The notes beneath the pieces were generated by a model. The model was not told the origin of the DNA. It saw nothing but the letters and a program-made list of their open reading frames with translations, and did not search any database. From Cladophialophora immunda (Eukaryota; Ascomycota; Eurotiomycetes; Chaetothyriales; Herpotrichiellaceae): DNA of 64,000 nt. The translations under genes were made by a program, and so were the position numbers. The stretch covers positions 3,348,001 to 3,412,000 of the forward strand of contig NW_015622541.1 of assembly GCF_000835495.1 (NCBI RefSeq), given 5' to 3'. Shown one piece after another: positions 32,867 through 42,449 of the stretch; within the stretch, counting starts at the first letter, position 1, and each line of letters opens with the position of its first letter.

Positions 32867-34067
32867 ATGCAGGAAACAGTTAGCGACGTGCTGTTGACTG
32901 ATCTCTGTGCGATTTGGTAAGCTTGAACCCGTCCCTACCCTTTGCAAAGACCAAATCCCTGATCTCGACAGTCACGTCAATCCCATTAAGTACACTTGCC
33001 CTCGATGTGGAATCCACACATGCTCCCTGCCATGCGTCAAGCGTCACAAGTCCTGGGCACAGTGCTCAGGCATTCGAGACCCTACCGCCTACCGGAAGCG
33101 AGCTGATTTAGCCACACCGGCCTCTGTCGATCAAGATTTCAACTTTATTACTTCCGTCGAAAGATCCCTGGCGCGCGCAGACGAGCTTACTCAAAGTAAG
33201 GGGATTGACTTGGTCCCCAGTGGTATCGTACGAAAGGGCCAGGAGGCTAGACGAAAGTTTGATGCCGAGCTCGAAGAGAGAGGAATATGCTTGATCAAGG
33301 CGCCCAAAGGATTGTCGAGAAACAATCAGAACAAGTCGCATTGGGCGGGCCATGGAAAGTGTATCATGTGGACGACTGAATGGTTGTGTCACGATGGCGA
33401 CAAGAGGATCTGCAATGTGCTTGAGTCGAGGACCGTCGAGGAAGCATTTCTGGGTGCATTTGGGAAACACGCCGTCAACCGCAAGAAACGCAAGCGAAGT
33501 GATGCTGAAACAGGGTCAGTCTCAGCTCCTCACCCCGACGATCAACCTACTCGGCCTGTCACTGCCGGAGAAATTGATGGAGGAACCTCGCACACTGGGA
33601 ATGTGGAAGGAAATCCTGCAAATCCAGAATCCGAATCGGCCGCCCTCGAACCTGTCACGGACCAGACCGACACCGACACGACTCATGGCCCGACACGAAG
33701 GACTGGCCAGCATCCGCAAACTTCGCGTTCATCACAGAACCTCAAGTTTTATCTATTGAAGCCGAACACGATCTCGAAAGTGAAATGTTTGATTCCTGTT
33801 GCTTCGGACTCAAAGCTGGTTGATGCTCTTCGCAATCAGACCATCCTAGAGTTCCCGACTTTCTATGTTCGACAAGAAGCCCCCCAGGATTTGCCTGCTC
33901 CTTTCATCACCGAAAAAAATTATGAAGAAAAGTATGGGACAGAATTATCGATCAACCTGCCGACCTACGCCAGCGAGGACAAAGCAGATGAAGAACACAT
34001 TGTTTCTTTGGACAACATCGACGAGAAGAAGGTACTGGAAGTCCTTCAAAAAGACCTGGATGGCTGA
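32867..34067 (+). CDS. BCD1: Bcd1-type HIT zinc-finger protein, box C/D snoRNP assembly factor
   Basis: Two exons, 32867-32916 and 32972-34067, with a 55-nt intron (GTAAGC..CGACAG). The 50-nt first exon is easily missed: it encodes MQETVSDVLLTDLCAI and two bases of a Cys codon completed across the join, restoring the first zinc pair. The zf-HIT is then complete: Cys14, Cys17, Cys26, Cys29, Cys34, Cys38, His42, Cys48. Next comes the block AQCSGIRDPTAYRKRADLAT and DQDFNFITSVERSL, characteristic of Bcd1/ZNHIT6, which is needed for box C/D snoRNA stability and so for rRNA methylation and processing. The C-terminal FYLLKPNTISKVKCLIPVAS and LRNQTILEFPTFYV also fit. Total 381 residues. It converges on the SDR gene with only 28 bp between stop codons, so the transcripts probably overlap. 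Confidence 0.9.
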
Positions 34068-34095
34068 GTCCACTTTATCAGATCTATGAATATCC

Positions 34096-35108
34096 TCAAC
34101 CCAGTTTACCTGGGACAAAAGGATGTCCAGCACTCAGTCCACCGCATACGGCCCAGGCTTGGCCATTGACATAGCTAGCCTCGTCACTTCCCAAGAACAA
34201 GGCGACTCTAGCAACCTCGTCGGCCACCGCGCCTCTCTGCAGCGGATTCAACTGGCCAATCTTCTTCTCGGTGCCCCGGCCTCGTGCTGCATCATACATG
34301 GGTTTGGTCATACCAGTCTCGATCACACCTGGGCAGATGGCATTGACCCTCACGCCTGTCCCACTTAACTGATAGGACATCGTCTGTGCCATCGATACCA
34401 CGGCAGCTTTGCTGGCCGAGTAGTCCGTGCCCCCAGCATTCGACCGGATCCCAGCCACCGACGCCGTGCCAATGATGCTTCCTCCAGGATATTTCTTCTC
34501 GGGAGACGTCTTCTGCATGGCAATGGCGGCATATTTGAAACAGAGAAATACACCCAGTGCGTTAACCCTCATCGTCCTCATATATGCCTCGCTCGAAATA
34601 TGTTCAAACGTATTGGGGACACCCGAGATGCCAGCATTTGCAAACATGATGTCCAGTCTGCCGTATTTTGCCAGGCATTGATCCACAACGGCTTTCACCT
34701 GAGATTCTTCGCCGACGTCCATTTTCACACAGTGGACCTCGCATTCGGGATATAGGGACGCCAGTTCCCGCTTGTGCATTTCCAAATACTTGTCATCGTA
34801 GTCGCAAATATAGACCGCCTTTGCGCCGTTCTGGGCGTATTGGTGTGCCGACGCTCGACCAATGCCGATGGGAGAGTTGCATCCTGGAAACCAAGTACAG
34901 TGAGAATCCGTTTCTTCGTGGTAGTCAAGTGCTATAATTTTTCGGACGTACCAGTAACGATGACAACCTTGCCCTTGACTCTTGGTCCTGTTGAGCTGTC
35001 TGCGACATGTCTAACACGAGGGATCTCCTCAAATGTGCCCTCGGAAGGTATGCCTTCCGCAAGTTGCTTGGACAACGCCGCGAGGCGTCTTTTGGGAGCA
35101 GCCGTCAT
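34096..35108 (-). CDS. Short-chain dehydrogenase/reductase (SDR)
   Basis: Two exons, 35108-34952 and 34883-34096, with a 68-nt intron (GTACGT..TTCCAG) that falls within the cofactor motif; the join reads VVIVTGCNSPIGIGRASA. The product is 314 residues. Classical SDR features are present: TGxxxGIG (about 52-60), DVGEESQVKAVVDQ with an Asp for the adenine ring, ANAGISG, and the catalytic set Ser194 (GTASVAG), Tyr207 and Lys211 (YSASK), then the ICPGVIETGM block and the C-terminal FLGSDEASYVNGQ. It is an NAD(P)-dependent oxidoreductase of unknown substrate, with an N-terminal extension of about 45 residues beyond the usual SDR start. It converges on BCD1 and is divergent from RRB1. Confidence 0.9.
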
Positions 35109-35842
35109 TGCTGTGTATGTTTTTCAATGTCTGGAAGCTTGAGTACTGGAGGGAAAGTATTCGGGGTCACAGGTGCACTCGATCGCGAGGGGAGGGTGTG
35201 TAGCACAGCGAGAGTTGGCCTCTTTCAATGCGCTTCAAGTCGCAGTCGGCTAGTAGTAAAGACAGGTATGTAGGTACAGGCGATTGTGTGAATGTTTGAT
35301 GAGTCTGGGGCGTAAAAGATAGGTATAACAACCCGACTCTCTTTCTCCACCGCCGGAAAATCTCACGAGAGCGCAGTCCTTTATTTTGAGCTGAGTACGC
35401 AGTTTTGAACTGAGTGCAGGAGGAGATAATAGCTGTTCATAGGATCCCCATATCTGGGGGCGGGCCCCTACAAGAGCCGAGGCTTACTCTACTAATGTGG
35501 GCAGCAGAATCACCACCTGTCGGGCCCGGTAATGAGGCGGCTATGCCTGGATCCTCACCTTGGAGAATGGCCTTCCACCGGAGAACCGTCTTGGTACCAC
35601 AGACAGGCACTCGTTGCCCCCTATACGGAGTAAGTCATGCACAACCGGAAGCAAAGGTGCAAATGGCTGTCTTAGCATCAAACATCCCACTCCTGCACGT
35701 GATGACGCGTTACATAAGCATCTTTTTGGAGAAAAAAATAATATCGAAATTCATGTGCGGAGAGAGAAATGCAGATTTCTTGAGCGGCAATGAGTCGTTG
35801 CCTTACTTGTGACATTGTGAATAGAAGCCTCGAGTGCACAAG
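35109..35842. other. Divergent promoter region between SDR and RRB1
   Basis: About 730 bp with no recognisable gene. The RRB1 frame extends 9 bp upstream to a GTG, but the ATG at 35843 is the proper start. Confidence 0.6.
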
Positions 35843-37378
35843 ATGTCGAAAAGAACCGCGGAGAGCCAGGAAAACCTAGAGTCCCTCAAAGCAGGGCAAC
35901 GGCCGGATTCGAGTGCAAACGGCGACCCCACCCTCGACTTCGAAGACGAATTCGAAGATGAATACGAGTCAGAGGACGAGGTCATGGAGGCGGGTGTCGA
36001 TGGGAGACCGGACGCTGAAAGAGAAGCAGAGCAGGCACAGGATGCTATGGATGTCGACTCGAAGGAGCAGACATTCATCCCAGGCCGATCGATATTGCAA
36101 CCTGGAATGTCGCTGACACCAGACCCTTCCACCTACGAGATGCTTCACCTTATGTCGACGACATGGCCCTGTCTCTCCTTTGACGTTGTACGAGACAATT
36201 TGGGTGACAATCGCAAGCAATATCCCAGAACGGTCTATGCGGTTGCTGGGACTCAGGCGGAGTCGTCACGCGCCAAAGAGAATGAGTTGTACATTTTGCG
36301 GTTGAGCAGCCTGTCGAAGATGGATCGCGGCAATCAGACGGATTCGGAGAGCGATAGCGACGATGGTGAAGATGACGAGGGCTCATCCGACCCTGTGCTC
36401 GAGTCGAGGTCGATACCACTTCCAAGCACAACCAACAGAATAAGAGCATTCCAACCAGCGTCGGCCTCTGCCGACATGACTCAAATACCTCAGACATTGA
36501 CAGCTACATCCCTGGAAAATGGTCAGGTTCTGATTCATGACGTATCCCCGTATCTCCATTCTCTCTCAACTCCCGGCTACACACTGCCTCCAAACGCGGC
36601 GAAGCCTCTCAGCACTCTCCGAATGCACAAAACGGAAGGATACGCATTGGACTGGGCGCCAACTTCGTCACATCCAAATGGTCGACTTCTCTCCGGTGAC
36701 AACGCTGGACAAATATTCAGCACGCAGCGAACCGAGGGTGGCGGCTGGGTCACTGACACCAGAACATTTGTCGGCCACACCGACGCAGTAGAAGAACTTC
36801 AATGGTCACCCAACGAGAAATTTGTCTTTGCCTCCGCAAGCTCCGATGGCACTGTGAAGGTGTGGGATGCGCGAAGTAAGAGTCGCAAACCAGCCGTGGA
36901 TGTGAAGATCAGCAGCACCGATGTCAACGTGATGTCGTGGTCGCGCCAGACGTTCCATTTGCTTGCCACCGGTGCTGATGATGGTGAGTGGGCAGTCTGG
37001 GATTTGCGGCAGTGGAAACCTCAGTCAGGGGCGCCACCCGGCGCGCAGATCAAACCCAGCCCTGTTGCCGACTTTCACTTCCACAAGAAGCCCATCACTT
37101 CCATAGAGTGGCACCCGACGGATGACAGCGTGGTGGCTGTTGCCTGCGCAGACAACACAGCAACTCTGTGGGATCTTGCAGTCGAGCTTGACGATGAGGA
37201 ATATGGCAGAGAGGCAGGCTTAGGCTTAGGTGAAGGTGCCGAAAAGGTTCCTCCCCAACTATTGTTCATCCACCACGTTGAGGACGGTAAAGAATTACAC
37301 TGGCATCCACAAATGCCTGGTACGGTCATAGTCACCGGTGGAAGTGGTCTGGGAGTATTCAAAACAATCAGCGTCTAA
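35843..37378 (+). CDS. RRB1: Rrb1/GRWD1-type WD40 protein, ribosomal protein L3 chaperone
   Basis: Single exon, 511 residues starting MSKRTAESQENLES. Rrb1 (GRWD1 in animals) is a nuclear chaperone that escorts newly made Rpl3 into pre-60S ribosomes. An acidic N-terminus (FEDEFEDEYESEDEVME) is followed by FIPGRSILQPGMSLTPDPST and YEMLHLMSTTWPCLSFDVV, the histone-binding-like block typical of this family. WD40 repeats then run to the C-terminus: HKTEGYALDWAPTS, GHTDAVEELQWSPNEKFVFA, SDGTVKVWDARS, DDGEWAVWDLRQW, ITSIEWHPTDDSVVAVA. The length is close to that of known Rrb1. With nearby BCD1 it puts two ribosome-biogenesis genes within 5 kb. Confidence 0.93.
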   Translation: MSKRTAESQENLESLKAGQRPDSSANGDPTLDFEDEFEDEYESEDEVMEAGVDGRPDAEREAEQAQDAMDVDSKEQTFIPGRSILQPGMSLTPDPSTYEMLHLMSTTWPCLSFDVVRDNLGDNRKQYPRTVYAVAGTQAESSRAKENELYILRLSSLSKMDRGNQTDSESDSDDGEDDEGSSDPVLESRSIPLPSTTNRIRAFQPASASADMTQIPQTLTATSLENGQVLIHDVSPYLHSLSTPGYTLPPNAAKPLSTLRMHKTEGYALDWAPTSSHPNGRLLSGDNAGQIFSTQRTEGGGWVTDTRTFVGHTDAVEELQWSPNEKFVFASASSDGTVKVWDARSKSRKPAVDVKISSTDVNVMSWSRQTFHLLATGADDGEWAVWDLRQWKPQSGAPPGAQIKPSPVADFHFHKKPITSIEWHPTDDSVVAVACADNTATLWDLAVELDDEEYGREAGLGLGEGAEKVPPQLLFIHHVEDGKELHWHPQMPGTVIVTGGSGLGVFKTISV

Positions 37379-37625
37379 GGGATTGACGGGGCGCCGGCGT
37401 TGAAGAGTTGTCAGTGATGAATCAACGAACGACCATTATGCGCAACACATTGGTTATTGCCTTCATGTTGCCACTACAAGCGGATCTTCACAGCGTTTCA
37501 CCTGTTTCTTAGACGAAAGATGTCACTTCAGTTGCCCACATGTCCAGCCTGGAGTCAAAAGTACACTCTCAAATTCTCCAAATGACCTTTCAGTCAGCTT
37601 CTTGATTCAACTAGCCGTATATTTG

Positions 37626-40457
37626 ATGCCCCAGACAAGATCCGGCTTACAGGGAGCGTCGACGGCACGCTCGACGACTCGTGGTTTCACTCTCTTGCTG
37701 CAGGACATCCCTTTCCAGATCTGCTTTGTTTTCCTCGTCACCGTCATCGGTCCGTTGTACCTCACTGTCTGGACCATAGACATCCTCCTAGTTGCCCTCT
37801 TGAATAAGATCTATTGCGGTCTACAAGCGATTGGCCTGGAAACTCCCGGTGGTATGGAAGGAATGGACCGGTTTACTCGCACCAGAGAGCACTACCAGCG
37901 AGGCTTACATCGAAGTCGACAACAAGAAACGCCTCCGACTCCTCCAGCGGCCGACCTCGTCTTCGATTTCGATTTCAAGGACTCAAAACTTGACCTCAAC
38001 TTTGATATCGGACACCCTGTCGTCCAGAATGACTTGATGGTGAGACATCAGATCGATCCTAGCGAGAACATAGGTGTTGCTCTTTCAGATGGGCCCTTCC
38101 AGCAGCGAGGACGACTCGGCGGTCCAGTCACCATGGAGGACGAGCACAGTTGTTTACAGCAACAGAACGAGTGCCTCTCATCTGTTCCAAAAGTCCCGAG
38201 TGAACCATGTCTTAGATTCTCTACTCAATGCGAAAAACCCTCCAGAAATCTTCCACCTTGTTCCATCTACTCCAGAGAATGGAGAGAGCGTGTGAGACGA
38301 ACGACAACACCGCCTGAGCCAACAGCGGACCTTGTTACGACAGTGAATGTAATCCCTTTCTCCGAACGAACTTCCACCGACGATATGAATGGATCACACC
38401 GCCCGAACCCAGCGAATCGAAACCAAACTGACCGAGAGACGTCACCACCATTACCATCACAGACGTGTCCGAAGAACCCAGATGATGGAAGCGAAGCGCA
38501 GGCCCTCCAACCCGATTTTATGCTCGAGGAAAGCACCAGCCAGAGCAGAAAACGTCTTTCTAAGATTGGGAAGTGGCTTCTGCGGCCGAGAAAGCACTGG
38601 GACAAGAAAGCAGCTATGTCTAGCACTAACATGAGCGTCGAAAAGATGCTCTCAAATACACCAACTCCTTGTCCCAGCTCTGTTCAAGACACATCAAAGC
38701 AGCATCAGCATCGGAGGCTTGGCGACGCTCTTCGAACGCGAGTGGCACAGAAGCAGTCCGAAGCTCAAGATCAAATCTCTCAGCCGCGGCCCCTGACCGC
38801 GTCTCTGCGCGGTGGAGGTAACTTCAACTCCGTCAATACAGGTCGTCGATGGGACAATGATCAGGATACCTACAATCGTCGCAGACGTGGCGCGTACCGC
38901 CATAGTTCCTCAGGCATTTTCGCTGTTCACAACAGTGTCGTCATCTTTGCTGAGAGTGAGGATCGCCTTGACGATATCCACCGTCCTCATTCGCCCTCAC
39001 GTCGCCCGATTCACCAACCTCGTCGACCTAGGTCTCCCAGAGATCCACCTCCGTGGCTTTTCCCTCGGTCGCCTCAAAACCGGAATCATGATGGGGCTGA
39101 TAGCCTACGTCCTGCTGGACAAACACCCCCAGGAAATTCGCAGACCCGCATTCAGGTACATCGAAGGCCAGGTCGGCGGACACTGAGCCACGAAGATGGC
39201 AGAAGAGGGCGAAGACCGGAGGAACGAACACGCATACCCGGTGGGCGAAGACCTGAGCATCGCACACAGGGAGAAGGAGAGCATGGATGCTCTGGAATCT
39301 CGCGTTCGACTCCTCCAAACCAGACTGATAACACGACCCCTCCGAGGCTGTCTGCCGAGAGCCAGAGCTCCCAGACGTCTCCTCCAAAGCAGCCCAGTTC
39401 TACGGGTGAATCGGCTTTCCACCGTCCTAGCTCCCATCGTAGTACCGCTTCAGGACCACCCGCAAAATGCAACAAACGACCAGAGGCAGGAGACGAGCTA
39501 TTCCAGGCCTCCTCACCAGCAGGACCTTCTCGATCGCAACAACACACCGATTTCGCGCGTGGAACATCCATCCGCATCTCCTTGAATGATGGCCGAGTGC
39601 TCAGCACGACAGAGTACAAGGCCCTGCAGGAGAAGAGAGCGGGCAAGGCAGCTGTTAGACTCAAGAGTACGGACGAGAATCGGACGATATCTTCACCCGG
39701 GGTGAAAGGCACGGGCGAAGAACAGCCACGTGGACAAGGTCCTGCAAGCAAGGAAGGAAGCAGGAGAGACAAGCCGATATCCGCAGAACCCTCTCCAAAG
39801 GAAGTTCAGATCCCGCCTGCGTCTCCGCTGGAAGTGCCATCGGGCCAATCCAGTCCACGGCGAGAGGCCTCGGGATCCCAGCATGGGGGAACGGGAGGCA
39901 AGACACAATCCAGGAAGCCAGAATTGGCACAGTCAAGTGCGAAGAGATCGTCACTTGTGGCTGACACCAAAGGACATTCCACCGGGCCACTCCTAGCAAC
40001 CGATCACGGAAATGAAGCTATAGCAAGTGCCAAAGCTGAGCTGAATGAGCGCCCGACAACTATTATTGCCCGTGCATCAAGTCTGACTCCTGGTTCAGTC
40101 TTTTCGACGAGCCAGCAGCACCGGTCAACCGCCGCTGGTGTATCAAGCCAGCAGTCTCCTCCTACGAGCTCCTTGCCCAGAGAAACCTCAGGCCTCACCG
40201 GCCCAGCAAGTCAGCCGCCAACAACCCGTATCGGGAAGATCTCATCAGTCGTCGATTCGCCACCTGCGCGGACGTCGGGCAAGCAGGGCACAGCCCTTTC
40301 CAATCGACCCGCAGCGCGCTCCAACCACCTCCCAAGCTCTGACGACGGCAACAGCCCGCAGGAAATGAAGGCGAGGAACCACGACGCTGGTGATGCCCCG
40401 GCTGAGACCGGGACCGAGGGAGAGCCGACCTGGAGCTTTGCTAACCTCAAACCTTAG
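37626..40457 (+). CDS. Orphan membrane-anchored, largely disordered protein
   Basis: A frame open for 2.8 kb, 943 residues from the first ATG (MPQTRSGLQG). I do not recognise a family. The N-terminus has one long or two close hydrophobic segments, about residues 20-63 (GFTLLLQDIPFQICFVFLV then GPLYLTVWTIDILLVALL), then a short FDFDFKDSKLDLNFD motif near 115. The remaining 750 residues are Ser/Pro/Arg/Gln-rich and probably disordered, with KIGKWLLRPRKHWDKK near 310 as a basic patch. Near residue 650 FARGTSIRISLNDGRVLSTT is the only other stretch that looks ordered. It may be a membrane-tethered scaffold. Between about 38.8 and 39.6 kb other forward frames are also open, so undetected introns are possible. 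It starts 247 bp after the RRB1 stop. Confidence 0.6.
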   Translation: MPQTRSGLQGASTARSTTRGFTLLLQDIPFQICFVFLVTVIGPLYLTVWTIDILLVALLNKIYCGLQAIGLETPGGMEGMDRFTRTREHYQRGLHRSRQQETPPTPPAADLVFDFDFKDSKLDLNFDIGHPVVQNDLMVRHQIDPSENIGVALSDGPFQQRGRLGGPVTMEDEHSCLQQQNECLSSVPKVPSEPCLRFSTQCEKPSRNLPPCSIYSREWRERVRRTTTPPEPTADLVTTVNVIPFSERTSTDDMNGSHRPNPANRNQTDRETSPPLPSQTCPKNPDDGSEAQALQPDFMLEESTSQSRKRLSKIGKWLLRPRKHWDKKAAMSSTNMSVEKMLSNTPTPCPSSVQDTSKQHQHRRLGDALRTRVAQKQSEAQDQISQPRPLTASLRGGGNFNSVNTGRRWDNDQDTYNRRRRGAYRHSSSGIFAVHNSVVIFAESEDRLDDIHRPHSPSRRPIHQPRRPRSPRDPPPWLFPRSPQNRNHDGADSLRPAGQTPPGNSQTRIQVHRRPGRRTLSHEDGRRGRRPEERTRIPGGRRPEHRTQGEGEHGCSGISRSTPPNQTDNTTPPRLSAESQSSQTSPPKQPSSTGESAFHRPSSHRSTASGPPAKCNKRPEAGDELFQASSPAGPSRSQQHTDFARGTSIRISLNDGRVLSTTEYKALQEKRAGKAAVRLKSTDENRTISSPGVKGTGEEQPRGQGPASKEGSRRDKPISAEPSPKEVQIPPASPLEVPSGQSSPRREASGSQHGGTGGKTQSRKPELAQSSAKRSSLVADTKGHSTGPLLATDHGNEAIASAKAELNERPTTIIARASSLTPGSVFSTSQQHRSTAAGVSSQQSPPTSSLPRETSGLTGPASQPPTTRIGKISSVVDSPPARTSGKQGTALSNRPAARSNHLPSSDDGNSPQEMKARNHDAGDAPAETGTEGEPTWSFANLKP

Positions 40458-41587
40458 AGCCCAGCATTTGCTTTGTTTTTGCTTTTGCTTCTGCTTCTTT
40501 GCTTCAATGAGGGCTCTTTACCTCCCTGGAGAACGAGCTACAAGGTCGGATATGCAGGAGACAAAGGAAGGAGACGAGCTTTCTCAGGAGCTTGGACGTC
40601 TACATAGCCAAGCACATAATGACCGATGAGCTGCATGAGGTATCTCACCCCCACCATTCCAGGGTTTATGCATACGGCACCTGATTCATGACTGGCGGAA
40701 TTGAAACGTTGGTTCCCTGGTTGGTTCGGTGAATGGTTCGTCTAGATATCCTCCGCGCATAATACGTGAGCAAAGACTTGCCTCGTCTCAGTGTTACCAG
40801 TAACCGAGATGAAGGGACCCACGGGGATCGGCTCGCCATGTCATACCCAGTCCGCGCACGCTGCCTCTCATTCCATTCTATAAAAAGTTCCATGCGCTGT
40901 CGATCGAGTTCCTGTGTGTCCCCCAGGTCTCATCGACACATTTTGCAGGCGTCCGATATTCGGGGGGGGGGGGGGGGGGCCTCAAGCTCTGTGTTCGCAC
41001 GGTGCAATCTTCGGGAAAACCCATTGGGACAAGTCGTCGACCGCTGGCTGGCTGCACACCGGGCGGACCAGGATTGCGTACGCCGCCTGTAGAGCACCTC
41101 TTGTTTTTTTATCGGGTGGTGTTTAACAGGGCAAAGCGACCAGGTACGGTATTTCGAGTCGCCAATCGCTTTGCGAGAGCCTCGCATGTTAGATCAAAGG
41201 GTTTCGAGGCGTCAGGCACTGGTGGGCGGCTTTGACTGGCTTCTCGACGCAGATCAGGTCTCCCACTCCAACGCCTACGCTCGCATAGATCACGTGTTCC
41301 TCGTTTGGGGGTGTCGGGCTCTTGATACCTGGCCATGAGGCAAGCCAAGCGGTTGGATAACCTGGCGTGACTGAAAGCTAGGTTGTCAGGCCTGCAGCAG
41401 AGACTGAGAAGAGGTAAGGGACGGTGCGAGCGTTGTTACGGATACACCATTCATTGGAGGCTCAGATCTGGCCCTCAGAGGTGATTTGACACAGAAGGAA
41501 GACAGGGATGTGGTACATATAAGACTCCTCCAGCCCCTTGCGATATGTCAAAGTCTCATCACTTGTCCAAGAGTGAGCGAGCTCGAG
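40458..41587. other. Intergenic region, 1.1 kb, with an 18-G run
   Basis: Separates the orphan from the alpha/beta hydrolase gene. It contains G18 at 40962. The hydrolase frame is open back to 41486 but the first plausible start is the ATG at 41588. No other gene is recognised. Confidence 0.55.
40962..40979. repeat. Homopolymer G18 tract
   Basis: Eighteen consecutive G residues. This could form a G-quadruplex or be a length-variable tract; homopolymer length is also a common sequencing error. Confidence 0.85.
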
Positions 41588-42380
41588 ATGGCGTCTAAAC
41601 CGGTGATATTCATCCTTCACGGAGCATGGCACGGTCCGGCACACTTCGAGCCGGTTAAATCTAAGCTCGAGACGCGTGGGTATACCACCATCTGTCCCCA
41701 ACAGCCCTCCACAGGAGCAGATCCCGCGACGACAACCTTATACGACGACGCAGCATATGTCCGGACTGAATTGGAGCAATTCGTCGAGCAAGGGGAAGAG
41801 GTTGTATTGGTGATGCATTCGTATGGCGGTATGGTGGGGACGCAAGCTGCCGCCGGGTTAGGGAAAACTGAGAGGCTGAAGCGAGGCCAGACAGGCGGCA
41901 TAGTCCGTTTGTTTTATGCCTGTGCCTTTCTTCTGCCTCTGGGAAAGTCTCTAGTTGCTGGGCTCGGTGGTCTGCCGCCGTGGGTCAAAGAAGAGGCAAG
42001 TATAGGCGTTGTCTGTATTCCTCCAACAATCCTAACTCTTTTGGGGTCTTCAGGAAGACGGTAGCACCAACGCCACCACTCCCGAGCAAGTGTTCTACAA
42101 TGATCTGCCAGCGGAAGAACAGAAGCGTTGGGTGTCGAAGTTGAGACACCATTGCTGCGTCGCGACGAAGACGCCGTTGACCCAGGTCGCATATGCCGGT
42201 ATTCCAGTGACGTACCTGTACTGTGAAGATGACCAAGCTCTCCTACTCCACATGCAGGAGATGATGGTGAAGCAATCAGGTTTGGACGTGCAAGAATTTA
42301 GGTGTGGAGCGGGACATTCGCCCTTCCTTAGCCAGCCTGATATGTTTGTAGACAGCATCATCAAGTCAATAAATGCTTGA
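41588..42380 (+). CDS. Small alpha/beta hydrolase
   Basis: Two exons, 41588-41995 and 42054-42380, joined in phase 0 across a 58-nt intron with a GC donor (GCAAGT) and CTTCAG acceptor, branch CTAAC. The GT donor four bases downstream would give a stop, so GC-AG is the only join that keeps both halves. The product is 244 residues: FILHGAWHGPAHF at 8-20 (oxyanion HG), nucleophile elbow VMHSYGGMVG with Ser78 (Met replaces the first Gly of GxSxG), YLYCEDDQALL with the acid residue at 195 or 196, and GAGHSPFLSQPD with His224. This is the family of small fungal esterases often annotated only as alpha/beta hydrolase or salicylate-esterase-like. No signal peptide, so probably cytosolic. It is convergent with the transcription factor gene, 69 bp between stops. 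Confidence 0.88.
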
Positions 42381-42449
42381 TGCAGATATTGTGGTGTCAT
42401 GAAGATCAGACCATAGTCTCGACTGAACCTTCCTAAGCAGATGCGGAGG

